The notes: generated from the letters alone by a model not told the origin. A stretch of 34,172 nucleotides of DNA from Paraburkholderia panacisoli (GCF_008369935.1 NZ_VTUZ01000071.1:1-34172); one strand, 5' to 3'; positions 6,984 through 15,035 are shown, counted from the first letter of the stretch. A program made the numbers and translations.

Positions 6984-7379
6984 CTATGGCGCTACCTGCA
7001 CCTCGATGCGTCGCGGCTGCGCCTGTTCGATGCGTGGAATGCGTAGCGTCAGAACGCCGTCTTTCAAGCTTGCTTCGATCTTCGAGCCATCCAGTTCGCG
7101 ACTCAATCTAAAGGCTCGGCGGTAGCGCGGCTCACCAATTTCGGCGTGAAGCAGTTGCAGACCTTCCGGCACCGCGACGGCAGCCTCTGCTTCAATCAGC
7201 AGGTGTTCACCTTCCATCTTGATTGCGAGGCGGTCCTTCGAGGCGCCTGGCAGGTCGGCGAAGATGGTAATTCCCGTCTCATCTTCGACGATGTCTACGG
7301 GCGGGATCAACGCCGCGGCCGTGCTCCTGGCCGACACGGTTTGCGGTTCACGCGTGGCAACCTGGGTTTCTTCGCTCAT
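6984..7379 (-). CDS. Hsp20/alpha-crystallin family small heat-shock protein
   Basis: This is a 131-residue small heat-shock protein. The alpha-crystallin domain runs from about residue 25 (PPVDIVEDETGITIFADLPG) to about residue 118, with the usual YRRAFRLSRELDGSKIEASL and LKDGVLTLRIPR strands near the end. A C-terminal RIEV resembles the I-x-I/V oligomer anchor. These chaperones hold unfolding proteins without ATP until DnaK/ClpB act. AAGGAG lies just before the ATG, and the upstream hsp20 gene ends 12 nt away with its TAA touching that ribosome binding site, so the two are co-transcribed and likely coupled. The two paralogues differ in the N-terminal arm and may co-assemble. Confidence 0.92.
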   Translation of the reverse strand: MSEETQVATREPQTVSARSTAAALIPPVDIVEDETGITIFADLPGASKDRLAIKMEGEHLLIEAEAAVAVPEGLQLLHAEIGEPRYRRAFRLSRELDGSKIEASLKDGVLTLRIPRIEQAQPRRIEVQVAP

Positions 7380-7391
7380 GGCAGTCTCCTT

Positions 7392-7847
7392 TTACTGGAC
7401 CTGAATCAGGCGAGGCTTGGACGACTCGCGCTTCATCACGGTGACGCGCAGACAACCGTCCGCATATTTTGCCTCGACGCGAGCCGGGTCCGCATCGTCA
7501 GGCAGGCTGACGACGCGGCGAAACTTGCCGGAAAACCGTTCGTCCGCGTAGACGATTTTGCGCTCGGCGGCGTCCGCAACGGCGGCCGGCCTTTCGCCGC
7601 TCAGGATAAGCAGGCCTTTGTCGATGGACACCTGCAGCGCCTGCGGGTCGACGCCTGCTAGAAATGCGACCACTTCGATGGCGTCCACCGTACTCCCGAT
7701 GTTGATTGGGGGAAATGTACCCCGTGCGCCGGCACGGATGCCGGACGCAACGCCAAAGTTTCGAACGACGGCGTCCATCTGCTCCTGGAGGAGCCGCTCG
7801 AAGTCCGGAAATACGTCGGAAGAAAACCTCGTGAATGAACCCTTCAT
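7392..7847 (-). CDS. Hsp20/alpha-crystallin family small heat-shock protein
   Basis: This is a 151-residue small heat-shock protein and the first gene of a two-gene hsp20 operon. The N-terminal arm MKGSFTRFSSDVFPDFERLL is the amphipathic segment typical of class A bacterial Hsp20. The alpha-crystallin domain starts near residue 45 (FPPINIGSTVDAIEVVAFLA) and ends with ADGCLRVTVMKRE. The C-terminus PRLIQVQ carries an I-x-V anchor. I chose ATG 7847 because GGAG lies 8 nt upstream; an ATG at 7865 sits ahead of that site. About 130 nt of leader separate it from the candidate heat-shock promoter, room for an RNA thermometer, though I see no clear ROSE signature. Confidence 0.92.
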   Translation of the reverse strand: MKGSFTRFSSDVFPDFERLLQEQMDAVVRNFGVASGIRAGARGTFPPINIGSTVDAIEVVAFLAGVDPQALQVSIDKGLLILSGERPAAVADAAERKIVYADERFSGKFRRVVSLPDDADPARVEAKYADGCLRVTVMKRESSKPRLIQVQ

Positions 7848-7979
7848 GGCTGGATCTCCTTTCATCTATCACCTGACAGGCGAGTGCAGCGCTCGGCAAC
7901 TTCGCCGAAAGGCGACCACGGGCAGTCACTCGAACCTCACGTTGGGCGGGAAGGGGTGTGGCCGGCCTATATAATTTAT

Positions 7980-8007
7980 AGATGGAAGCGGGCAAAAAAA
8001 ATACAAG
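7980..8007 (-). promoter_or_regulatory. Candidate sigma32 heat-shock promoter for the hsp20 operon
   Basis: On the minus strand CTTGTA (8007-8002) is followed after 13 bp by CTTCCATCT (7988-7980), close to the sigma32 pattern CTTGAA-N13-15-CCCCATNT. It points into the hsp20 pair. The spacer is T-rich. A weaker sigma70 reading (TATAAA just downstream) is also possible. Confidence 0.45.
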
Positions 8008-8166
8008 AGATCGGATTGTTGAACGCGCTCGCCACAACGGAGCTGAGGCAGGGGTAATGCGCCTTGCACTCGATTCCAGGGATCAGGAACAAGCGCCCTA
8101 GCTTGGCGGTCGAATGGAGTCTGCCCGTTCCCCTTCGATGCCGACCATTTTTCTCGTATGCCAGAC

Positions 8167-8194
8167 AAAAAAAGCCGGCGCTTGGCCGGCTTTT
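8167..8194 (-). terminator. Strong intrinsic terminator, best on the minus strand
   Basis: AAAAGCCGGC (8170-8179) and GCCGGCTTTT (8185-8194) form a perfect 10-bp stem with a 5-nt loop. On the minus strand it is followed by seven consecutive T residues, and on the plus strand by four. It probably ends a minus-strand transcript, although I see no well-supported gene directly upstream of it. Confidence 0.8.
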
Positions 8195-8584
8195 GCTAAC
8201 TGCTTTTCAGCAGTCTCGCGACTGACGTTTATCAGACGCGCTGTCCCGTGGTTTGAGGCGCATTGGGCGTTTAAAATTTATGCTCGGCGCCGTCATTTTG
8301 AGCCTCGGCTTGCTTGCGCTTGCCATGCTCAACTTGCTGTGCGCGCCGCTGATTCGATGCTTGGCCTCTTCGCGGTTGTTCTCGGTTTGCTGCTGCTTCG
8401 ATACGAACTCTGGTGTACTGCAAAGACCACCGGTCGTCGCGCAACTTATTCGCAATCCTACAATTTTTGACTCTGGAAACGCAACTACGTTCAGCACAGA
8501 ATTGTAACAGCGGGCCGAGACGCCCGATGACTTGTCTAATGGGGCGGGCTCCTGTGTGGTTCCCGGCTCCCGTGTTGTCTCCGC
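8195..8584. other. No supported gene
   Basis: A minus-strand frame in this stretch is rich in Gln, Glu and Lys (SKQQQTENNREEAKHRISGA) and a second frame ends KRKQAEAQNDGAEHKF just before the strong terminator. Together they suggest a decayed small helical protein gene with a frameshift, but I cannot name it or fix a start. Confidence 0.3.
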
Positions 8585-8602
8585 AAAAGCCGAGGGGCTT
8601 TT
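8585..8602. terminator. Short bidirectional terminator
   Basis: AAAAGCC (8585-8591) and GGCTTTT (8596-8602) form a 7-bp stem with a 4-nt loop, T-rich on both strands. On the minus strand it follows a 17-codon ORF by about 20 nt. Confidence 0.6.
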
Positions 8603-8621
8603 CTAGCGCTTAAGTCAGACC

Positions 8622-8675
8622 TTAGGTGTCTTCGAAGGCATTCGGGGCTGCTTTGGGGCTGAGTTCGTCTGGCAT
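8622..8675 (-). CDS. Possible 17-residue peptide gene
   Basis: The ORF encodes MPDELSPKAAPNAFEDT. AAGGAG sits 7 nt before the ATG, and a terminator hairpin follows the stop by about 20 nt, so the complete unit of ribosome binding site, ORF and terminator is present. The peptide is acidic, has no membrane segment and matches nothing I know. It could be a real small protein, a leader peptide, or the surviving start of a truncated gene whose new frame stops early. The hypothetical gene at 8735-8989 lies upstream on the same strand and may share its transcript. Confidence 0.35.
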   Translation of the reverse strand: MPDELSPKAAPNAFEDT

Positions 8676-8734
8676 GACTATCTCCTTCACCGATTTCGAC
8701 GCTTCGGAGGTTTGCTGAGGCTCGGAGGGGCACG

Positions 8735-8989
8735 CTATGAAGCTACTGCAAGTTGTATTGTTTGCCGCAGCCCATTGATGATCTTCTCAGCCGCCAACAT
8801 GACGATTTCCTTCACATCTGCATCTTTGCTGTCACCATGCAGATAGTTGATGTTCCAGTTGCATCCCTCCGAGTCTTCAGCGTGCTCCTGGATTCCCGTT
8901 GGACTCCACCCGGTCGTGTCTGTATTGGCATCGAGTGCTTTTGACACGATCTCAAGCAGCTCCTGCTCAGTTTTAAGCTCGCGCGGCAT
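8735..8989 (-). CDS. Hypothetical protein, 84 aa
   Basis: I do not recognise a named family. The product starts MPRELKTEQELLEIVSKALD, contains the polar, Trp-containing stretch TTGWSPTGIQEHAEDSEGCN, and ends with an amphipathic helix (IVMLAAEKIINGLRQTIQLA). It is acidic and soluble, with no signal peptide. GGAG about 7 nt before ATG 8989 supports that start over ATGs at 9001 and 9007. Composition and reading are protein-like, and it looks like the small stress-associated hypotheticals common on Burkholderia secondary replicons (inference). Confidence 0.55.
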   Translation of the reverse strand: MPRELKTEQELLEIVSKALDANTDTTGWSPTGIQEHAEDSEGCNWNINYLHGDSKDADVKEIVMLAAEKIINGLRQTIQLAVAS

Positions 8990-9176
8990 GTCGCTCTCCA
9001 TCGCCATGTGCGCGGAACGGCCGCGCTCATTTCAGTCCAGTTTTCGTCACACCACTCGATGGCCCATGTATTCGCACAGGAAAACATGCCGTCCTCGTCA
9101 ACGAACGAATCGGTTTCGCCCGAGTTGTGCATTTCGCTGGTCATCGCCGGCGGGCGCTACGCAAAGTGGATGGCCG

Positions 9177-9725
9177 TCATTTTGCCGGCCAGTCTGCCGG
9201 TCGTTCGCCAATAGCCCATTCCTTCGGCGGATCTCCATCCGCCGTGTTTTGGTACATCCAGTTGCCGCAGACCGTGCAGTTCCATCTACTGCTGACCTTC
9301 GTCATGTTGCCGGGCGGACCGAACGCACTAACACCCGAAGCGGCGAGATCGCCGTGTGGCGGTACGCTGGATGGCTTTCCAACCAGGTCGCGGCCGGCAT
9401 CGCAAGGCTGCATATGGGTCTCCCACAAGTTGTTTCGAGGAGTCGTCGGACAAGCTTCTTCAAACGAAATCGACCCGCCCCTGACATGCGCACCGTAGAT
9501 TGCGTCGAGGTACTGGTCCTTCGTCGCAGGCGACCTGTTCCGCCAGGCGTAAATTGCCGCCGGACACACAGTGCGCTCATGATCTCGTAGCACCAATGTC
9601 CGCTTGATCACTTCAGCTACTGCTTTGGGTCGGCACAAGTCTGTCCTCCGGGGCCAGCCGCAGCGAGGCTTCGCAACTGCCCGAAAAAACCGGGAAAACC
9701 GGGCAGGCGATACCGGCGACACCAC
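9177..9725 (-). CDS. Possible hypothetical protein with a CxxC motif
   Basis: I do not recognise this protein. From about residue 45 the frame reads as plausible protein (DHERTVCPAAIYAWRN, then GGSISFEEACPTTPRNN), and the C-terminus has WNCTVCGNWMYQNTADGDPP, a single CxxC followed by Trp like half of a rubredoxin-type zinc site. The first 45 residues are Arg/Pro-rich and may be untranslated; GTG at about 9593 is another possible start. No convincing ribosome binding site is seen. It may be decayed. Confidence 0.3.
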   Translation of the reverse strand: MVSPVSPARFSRFFRAVAKPRCGWPRRTDLCRPKAVAEVIKRTLVLRDHERTVCPAAIYAWRNRSPATKDQYLDAIYGAHVRGGSISFEEACPTTPRNNLWETHMQPCDAGRDLVGKPSSVPPHGDLAASGVSAFGPPGNMTKVSSRWNCTVCGNWMYQNTADGDPPKEWAIGERPADWPAK

Positions 9726-9878
9726 GCCGGATCACATCCACGAGCTTGCTGAAAGCGTAACAACTCGTGGATGCCGAACGTGGAACGGACACCCCCATAG
9801 CGCCCGCCCCGTGTGTGCTGGGGCGCCCGACGGTGCAAAAGCGCGGTGTCGAACAGCTCGCGTGTGGCGCCGCATCGC

Positions 9879-10013
9879 CTATTTGGCTTGCTCGGCCGAG
9901 TTATGGATGGCCTGGCCGCCTTTCGATATGTCCTCGCCGGCGCCCGCAACGGTGTTGCAGCCCATGAGGAGCGCGGTAGCGGCGATCAGAAACAGAGCGA
10001 CGAATCGCGTCAT
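9879..10013 (-). CDS. Entericidin A/B family lipoprotein
   Basis: The 44-residue product is MTRFVALFLIAATALLMGCN, then TVAGAGEDISKGGQAIHNSA, then EQAK. It has a short signal peptide, a lipobox LMGC and the family core NTVAGAGEDISKGG. Entericidins are small cell-envelope lipoproteins linked in enterobacteria to stationary-phase toxin/antidote bacteriolysis; in Burkholderia lone copies are usually annotated only by family. AAGGGGGA lies just before ATG 10013. Upstream in-frame sequence to 10193 is not protein-like, so the short form is right. No second entericidin paralogue lies next to it. Confidence 0.85.
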   Translation of the reverse strand: MTRFVALFLIAATALLMGCNTVAGAGEDISKGGQAIHNSAEQAK

Positions 10014-10315
10014 ATTGTCCCCCTTTGGCAGATTCCTAGTGCCGGCAGCGGTGACGAGCCGGATACGCAGGGGTACCGCGGGCCCATCGGGGCCAGCGCG
10101 GGCACTCTGCATGCATCTTATTCTAAGCGAGACGCGGGACCAGCGGCAGCGCCCAGTCCACGCAAAACCCGCGGCTGGAAACTCATGCGGCACCGCGGCA
10201 GAGGGAGCTGTACTTCAGACGCATGCGGAGGGCGCGAGTATGCCTGCCTCCGCCCTGGCATCCGCACCGGGCCGGCCCATCAATCCTTGCCAGCGGGCCA
10301 ATCACATCCGGGATC

Positions 10316-10576
10316 TCATTCCGGCTTATCGAAGACACCGGCTTCGAGATCTTGCCTGAAATGCTGCGTCCAATCGGTTTCGTAGCCGATGGGGTATTCC
10401 CTCGTAATGTTTGTCGATAGTCTGGTTACCGTGACATAGCCCTGTAGACCGAAGTTCTCGTCCCCTTTGGGGTCAGTCGTATCCATTTCCTGGACTTCGA
10501 AGTCATCTTCTGCCAGCCCCCTGCCTTGCACGGTCGAAAGGAAGTCCTGGTGTTCATCCGGTTCGATCAGTCGCAT
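10316..10576 (-). CDS. Conserved hypothetical protein, 86 aa
   Basis: The product begins MRLIEPDEHQDFLSTVQGRG and contains the acidic FEVQEMDTTDPKGDENF, then the strand-rich LQGYVTVTRLSTNITREYPI. It is acidic and soluble, with no signal or membrane segment. I do not know its function; the style is that of a family of small Burkholderia hypotheticals. GGAG lies about 10 nt before the ATG. The TGA of the possible upstream ORF overlaps this start region, hinting at coupled translation. Confidence 0.65.
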   Translation of the reverse strand: MRLIEPDEHQDFLSTVQGRGLAEDDFEVQEMDTTDPKGDENFGLQGYVTVTRLSTNITREYPIGYETDWTQHFRQDLEAGVFDKPE

Positions 10577-10764
10577 CTTCGGGCCCTCCGTCTGCTTAAC
10601 AGAGATTTAGTGGACCTCTTCGCGAAGTTGTCATAGTTCCGGACGCATATGCAGCACCGGAATGCGTTATAGGTGCGCCGCTCGGCAATGAAGCGCTCGG
10701 GCACGGTCGGCTCGATAGAGCCCATCGACGCCTGAATCTTGTCGCGTGCCGAAGCCAACGCCAT
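10567..10764 (-). CDS. Possible small Cys-containing protein, 65 aa
   Basis: I do not recognise it. The frame reads MALASARDKIQASMGSIEPT, then VPERFIAERRTYNAFRCCIC, then VRNYDNFAKRSTKSL and an Arg-rich tail. The middle looks protein-like, with a Cys cluster (CCIC). Its TGA overlaps the start region of the next minus-strand gene by 10 nt, a coupling pattern. The ribosome binding site is weak, so it may not be expressed. Confidence 0.3.
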   Translation of the reverse strand: MALASARDKIQASMGSIEPTVPERFIAERRTYNAFRCCICVRNYDNFAKRSTKSLLSRRRARRCD

Positions 10765-11220
10765 GCTTTCTGGAAGAGATATCGCTGTCGGTCCGTCGGC
10801 GTACGGAAAATCGGTCGGGCCTGCCCCGACGTCACGCGCAGGAAGAGCTACCCCTGCGTTGTCGCAAGCGACGATCGCCGAAGCCGCGACCTATCAGGCA
10901 CCGATACGACGCCGACGAGTTACCTGGACGAGTTTATTCTCAACGCTTTTTTTGCGCTTCCACAGAATTCGGCCGTACCCTGTGGGAGACCGGACTAGAC
11001 GGCAGCAAAACAGGAGACGGCTGCTTTGGCTTCTTTGCTTCGCGATTGCTGCGCAACTGACCTTTTGCCATCACACTACTCCGGTTGCATCCGTGGGCGC
11101 CGTAAAGCTCGCCCATTTGGCTAGGGTGCGCTGATTTCAGCTCGCTGTCACGAAACGTTTTCAGAGATCTGACCGTAGCAGAGAACCCTCTTCGAAAGAC
11201 AAGACTACCTCGAGTGCAAA
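10765..11220. other. No supported gene
   Basis: Open frames exist on both strands, but none has a family signature or a good ribosome binding site. Low-complexity Arg/Pro-rich translations suggest non-coding or decayed DNA. The last 100 bp lie upstream of the DUF1003 gene and presumably hold its promoter, though I see no strong -35/-10 pair. Confidence 0.35.
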
Positions 11221-11805
11221 ATGCAAAAGCCCGCCGAGCTTGCCGAAAAATTCTTTGGCGTACCCTATGAAGCGCTGGACGAACGCGCGAAGAATGTTGC
11301 GCGTCTCATTGCGGAACGAAAGCACGTAGCAAGAGATTCCGCGAAAGAACTGGATGCCGCGATGACACGAGGCCAGCGCGCGGCTGATGCCGTGGCCGCC
11401 TTCGGCGGCTCGTGGATATTCATCACGTGTTTTATCGCGATCATGATTGTCTGGGTTGGCTTGAATTCGCTGATTCTGGCGAAGTACAGCAAGACTTTTG
11501 ACCCATACCCCTACATTCTGCTCAACCTGTTTCTCTCGATGCTCGCGGCCATCCAGGCTCCCATCATCCTGATGGCCCAGAACCGACAGTCATACAAGGA
11601 CCGGATTTCTGCCGAGCACGACTATGAGATCAATCTGAAAGCCGAACTCGAGATCATGTTGCTGCATGATAAGGTGGATATCCTGCGTGACAAGCAATGG
11701 ACCGAATTGCTGACCATCCAGAAGGAGCAGATGGACGCGCTCAAGAACCTGCTCATATCCAGCAGGACATCGGGCGACAAGACATCGCAGTCGCCCGCTG
11801 CGTGA
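11221..11805 (+). CDS. DUF1003 family membrane protein
   Basis: The 194-residue protein has the DUF1003 core: AAFGGSWIFITCFIAIMIVW (first membrane segment, about 65-86), FDPYPYILLNLFLSMLAAIQ and PIILMAQNRQ (second segment, about 97-118). The soluble helix KDRISAEHDYEINLKAELEI follows, ending in a coiled-coil-like tail to about residue 185. The N-terminal 55 residues are cytosolic. Family function is unknown; it is often found near stress and cyclic-nucleotide-domain genes. The ribosome binding site is poor (GAG 7 nt upstream). It is flanked by an IS6 relic 80 bp downstream. Confidence 0.88.
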   Translation: MQKPAELAEKFFGVPYEALDERAKNVARLIAERKHVARDSAKELDAAMTRGQRAADAVAAFGGSWIFITCFIAIMIVWVGLNSLILAKYSKTFDPYPYILLNLFLSMLAAIQAPIILMAQNRQSYKDRISAEHDYEINLKAELEIMLLHDKVDILRDKQWTELLTIQKEQMDALKNLLISSRTSGDKTSQSPAA

Positions 11806-11882
11806 AGCTCCATGATCGAACGACGACTGCCTGTCATTTCGTTAAGGCCGGATCTGCTTTCCCGGAATCACTGTACATCCGC

Positions 11883-12034
11883 GGATCTGGTGCAAATGTG
11901 ATCGGCGAATCGGTTAGAGTTGTCGGAACGAAACGAACTTATGTTCCATGATGACCAAGCCGAAGAGTCTGGAGGAGTTGTTCGGCGGACGCCATTTTGA
12001 TCGGGAGATCATCATTCTGTGTGTTCGCTGGTAA
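11883..12034 (+). pseudogene. IS6-family element relic, left end and transposase start
   Basis: GGATCTGGTGCAAAT (11883-11897) resembles the left end of the intact IS6 copy at 5441. About 55 bp later, ATG 11951 opens MTKPKSLEELFGGRHFDREI, then IILCVRW, which matches the intact transposase up to CVRW and then stops at TAA (12032-12034). The rest of the element is gone. The differing leader shows this is a separate relative, not a duplicate of the intact copy. The break falls within the transposase, next to the remnant downstream of the acyl ligase gene. Confidence 0.75.
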
Positions 12035-12057
12035 GCGAAGCGACCGGAGCGGAGTAG

Positions 12058-12198
12058 TCACGGCCCTCGAGCGTAACAAGGCGCACGGTGCCTCACCGGA
12101 ACGAAGCGATTCAAGCGCGCCGCGAGCATATGTTCTGCGGCATCAAGCGTCGCGATCAGGGCGTCTGCGCGGAGGCATTCGCTGACCGACGGAAACAC
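12058..12198 (-). pseudogene. Short remnant ORF downstream of the acyl ligase gene
   Basis: From a GTG at 12198 the minus strand encodes MFPSVSECLRADALIATLDA, then AEHMLAARLNRFVPVRHR, ending at 12058. The helical ALIATLDAAEHMLAARL reads as genuine protein, but I cannot name it. It begins 9 nt after the acyl ligase stop, so it may be the start of the next gene of that operon, truncated where the IS6 relic was joined. Confidence 0.3.
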
Positions 12199-12206
12199 TG
12201 TCGGCG

Positions 12207-15035
12207 CTAACCGGCTTGCGTCCTGGCAGATAGCTCCATGCTCAACATCGGTTCGCCGCACCCACGTGCGATTGCCGCCCGGACGCTGTCCCGCATCCCC
12301 ACTGCCGCACCGATGTCCTCTCCGCACGCCTCGATCGGATCGAGCAACGACACGGTGATCTCGCCACGCCGTGGCAGCCACCGGCCGTCCGGCAATATTG
12401 CGCGCGTACCGGCAATCGCGATCGGCATGGCCGGTCGATGCGCGGCGCATGCTGCGACAAACGCACCGAGCCGGAACGGCCGCACGCCGGCCGCGCGCGC
12501 GAACGTTCCCTCCGCGAAGAAGAGCAGGGGCTCGCCCGCAGCGGCCCGTGCAATCAGTTCCTTTTCGGCGGCGATGCCGCGCACATGGTCGTGTCGCTCG
12601 ACAAAGTACACACCGATCGATTGCAGGAACGGACGCGCAATCCAGTTAGCGGTCAATTCCTCTTTTGCAACAATGCAGACTGGATAGGGCAGCCCCGCGA
12701 GCAGCACCAGGCCATCCAGATAGCTCGCGTGATTGGCGACCAGAATCGCGTCCCGTCTGGCGCGACAGGACTCGATGCCGCGCACGGTCAGCCGGATGCC
12801 GACCAGCCTGATAAAGAGCCGGCACGCGCGCGACGCAATGCGCCAGTTCCGTGCGGTGTCGGTCGCACGCAACGTCGTCGCAAACCAGACTGGCACGCCG
12901 ATCACCGGAAATAGCAGCCAGCATGCGCCACCGTATGCGAGTTCGAGCGCGCGGGTCCCGGCGCGGCGGCACATCGGCACGAGGCTGTCAGCCAGCAGTC
13001 CGGCCCATTGCTGCCAGTGCGGCTGGGGCCGTAATTTGCCCGCACTGCGCAGATACAGCGCAAGCGTGTCGGCATGACGGATTTTGCCGCTCGACGTCTT
13101 CAGGATGCTGCGCGGCGGTACCAGCGCGATCCGCTCGGGTGGCCCCCCAAGCAGCGCGAGCGCGGCATCGTTGATTGCGACCCGGATGCGCGCGAGCGCC
13201 TCGGGTGCGGTTTCGCGCGTCTCGGCTATCACAATCAGCTGGTCGGTACCGGTCGTCGCGTCGGGCAAGCCGCACACCGCGACACAACCCTGCCGCACAC
13301 CGCGCAGGCGCGACACTGCTTCCTCCAGTTCATTGGGGAAAAAGTGGCGTCCGGCGCGAATCACGAGATCCTTGGCGCGCCCGGTGATGTACAGTTCGCC
13401 GTCGGCCAGATACCCGATATCGCCGGTGTCGAGCCAGCCGTCATGGATCATGCGGCCGGTCTGCTCGACGTTGCGGTAATAGCCCGCGGTCGCCGATGGA
13501 CTGCGGAATTCGATGCGTCCGGCGACGCGTTCCGGCACGTCGCAGCCGTCCACGTCGACGATGCGCACCGTGTTGCCAGGCAACGCGGCGCCGCACGATA
13601 CCAGTTCGAGGACGTCGTCGGGCGCAGCTGGTACCGCACGTCTGGACGCGGCCAGGTACGTTCGACTGATGCGATCGACGCGCATACCTCGGCCAAGCGG
13701 CGAGAACGTCAGTCCGAGCGTGTTCTCCGCGAGTCCGTACACCGGGGTCAGCGCGCGCGCGTCAAATCCGTAGCTGGCGAACCGTTCGGCGAATGCACGC
13801 ATCGTGCGGGCACTGACCGGCTCGGCGCCGCAGATTGCAACGCGCAATGACGATAGATCGATGCCTGTCAGATCGTCGGGCGCGATGCTTGACGAGCATC
13901 GCGCATAGGCGAAATTCGGCGCGGCGGTGATCGTGGCGCGGTATAGGCCGATGGCCTGCAACCAACGTTCCGGTCGTGCGATGAATGTCAGCGGTGACAT
14001 CAGCACGAGCGGGATGCCGAAGTACAGGGGCGCGAGCCACGCGCCGATCAGACCCATGTCATGGTAAAGCGGCAGCCAGCTTACGACTACGTCGTGCCGA
14101 CCGACATCGATCGAGCGACCCATCGTGCGGATGTTGGCGAGCAGATTCGCATGCGTGAGCACCACGCCCTTTGGCGTGCCCGTGCTGCCAGAGGTGTACT
14201 GCAGCAAAGCGATGTCGGCAGCGCGCGCCTCGTACGACTCCCCGATTTCGGGTCCCATCAGTGCGCCCGGTGCGATGACCCGCTCCAGCGCAGGCGCCCA
14301 CGCCCTGACCAGTGCCACGGCCATCTCGGTGCCTTCCGGCACGATCATCGTGCGCACCGCTGCATTCACGAGAATTGCGACATGCCGGCGCAGGTGGTCG
14401 GCGAGCCGGGCCGCATGCGCGGGTGGATACACCGGCACCGCAATCGCGCCGGCAAGCAGGATTCCCGCAAAGCAGGCGAAATAGTCGCGACCGGTCGGCA
14501 GCATCAGTGCGACCGTGTCGCCCGGCGCAACACCGAGTGCGCGCAGGCCGTGCGCAACACGGCGCGCAGACCGATACAGCGCTTCATAGGTCATGGTCTG
14601 CGCGTGCGACGGATCGTCGGCGAACACAATGTGCCTTTGCGATGGCCGCCGCGTTGCGTGCCAGCGCAGCGCGTCAACGAGCGTCTGCGCGTGCGCGGGC
14701 GGATCGAGCTGGTCTGGCGGCGGGGCGAAATCGGCAAGCGCTTGCGGCATGCGCATCGACACATTGCCGCTCGCGGCGAGCAGACGCAACACATCGGCCG
14801 GTGTCGCGGCGCCACTGAACAACTCGATTGGGAAATGCTCGTGGAACGTCTTTTCGATGCGGCTCATCAGCTCGCTGCGAGCGAGACTGTCCAGTCCCAG
14901 ATCGCTGTCGAACCGGCTGTCGGGCGTGATCGCAGGCACCGGTGCGCACGGGTTGATCTCGGCGCAGAACGCCGCAATCAGCTTGAGCAGGCGAGGCGCC
15001 ATAGCCCCTTCCAGAGTGTCGATATGATCGGTCAT
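12207..15035 (-). CDS. Trifunctional ACP / fatty acyl-AMP ligase / PlsC-type acyltransferase
   Basis: The 942-residue protein fuses three modules. Residues 10-90 form an acyl carrier domain; Ser50 in SDLGLDSLARS is the phosphopantetheine site. Residues 115-665 are an adenylate-forming ligase of the fatty acyl-AMP ligase type, with TSGSTGTPKG (281-290), WLPLYHDMGLIG (320-331), DTGD (536-539) and catalytic Lys651 in KTSSGKIRH. A hydrophobic stretch (698-722) may anchor it to the membrane. Residues 745-905 are a PlsC-like acyltransferase with NHASYLD (NHx4D, 768-774) and FAEGT (840-844). The order suggests an acid is activated as acyl-AMP, possibly loaded on the built-in carrier, and transferred to a glycerophospholipid. 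ATG 15035 has only a weak ribosome binding site (AAGAG). A consensus FNR/ANR-type box lies about 240 bp upstream. Confidence 0.88.
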   Translation of the reverse strand: MTDHIDTLEGAMAPRLLKLIAAFCAEINPCAPVPAITPDSRFDSDLGLDSLARSELMSRIEKTFHEHFPIELFSGAATPADVLRLLAASGNVSMRMPQALADFAPPPDQLDPPAHAQTLVDALRWHATRRPSQRHIVFADDPSHAQTMTYEALYRSARRVAHGLRALGVAPGDTVALMLPTGRDYFACFAGILLAGAIAVPVYPPAHAARLADHLRRHVAILVNAAVRTMIVPEGTEMAVALVRAWAPALERVIAPGALMGPEIGESYEARAADIALLQYTSGSTGTPKGVVLTHANLLANIRTMGRSIDVGRHDVVVSWLPLYHDMGLIGAWLAPLYFGIPLVLMSPLTFIARPERWLQAIGLYRATITAAPNFAYARCSSSIAPDDLTGIDLSSLRVAICGAEPVSARTMRAFAERFASYGFDARALTPVYGLAENTLGLTFSPLGRGMRVDRISRTYLAASRRAVPAAPDDVLELVSCGAALPGNTVRIVDVDGCDVPERVAGRIEFRSPSATAGYYRNVEQTGRMIHDGWLDTGDIGYLADGELYITGRAKDLVIRAGRHFFPNELEEAVSRLRGVRQGCVAVCGLPDATTGTDQLIVIAETRETAPEALARIRVAINDAALALLGGPPERIALVPPRSILKTSSGKIRHADTLALYLRSAGKLRPQPHWQQWAGLLADSLVPMCRRAGTRALELAYGGACWLLFPVIGVPVWFATTLRATDTARNWRIASRACRLFIRLVGIRLTVRGIESCRARRDAILVANHASYLDGLVLLAGLPYPVCIVAKEELTANWIARPFLQSIGVYFVERHDHVRGIAAEKELIARAAAGEPLLFFAEGTFARAAGVRPFRLGAFVAACAAHRPAMPIAIAGTRAILPDGRWLPRRGEITVSLLDPIEACGEDIGAAVGMRDSVRAAIARGCGEPMLSMELSARTQAG

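Noticed and set aside
9604..10359. 251-codon plus-strand frame
   Set aside because: It overlaps the entericidin gene antisense and its translation lacks any recognisable motif or ribosome binding site.
13074..13850. Long plus-strand frame opposite the acyl ligase gene
   Set aside because: It lies wholly antisense to a well-conserved enzyme in GC-rich DNA, has no family features and an Arg/Gly/His-rich translation typical of a shadow.
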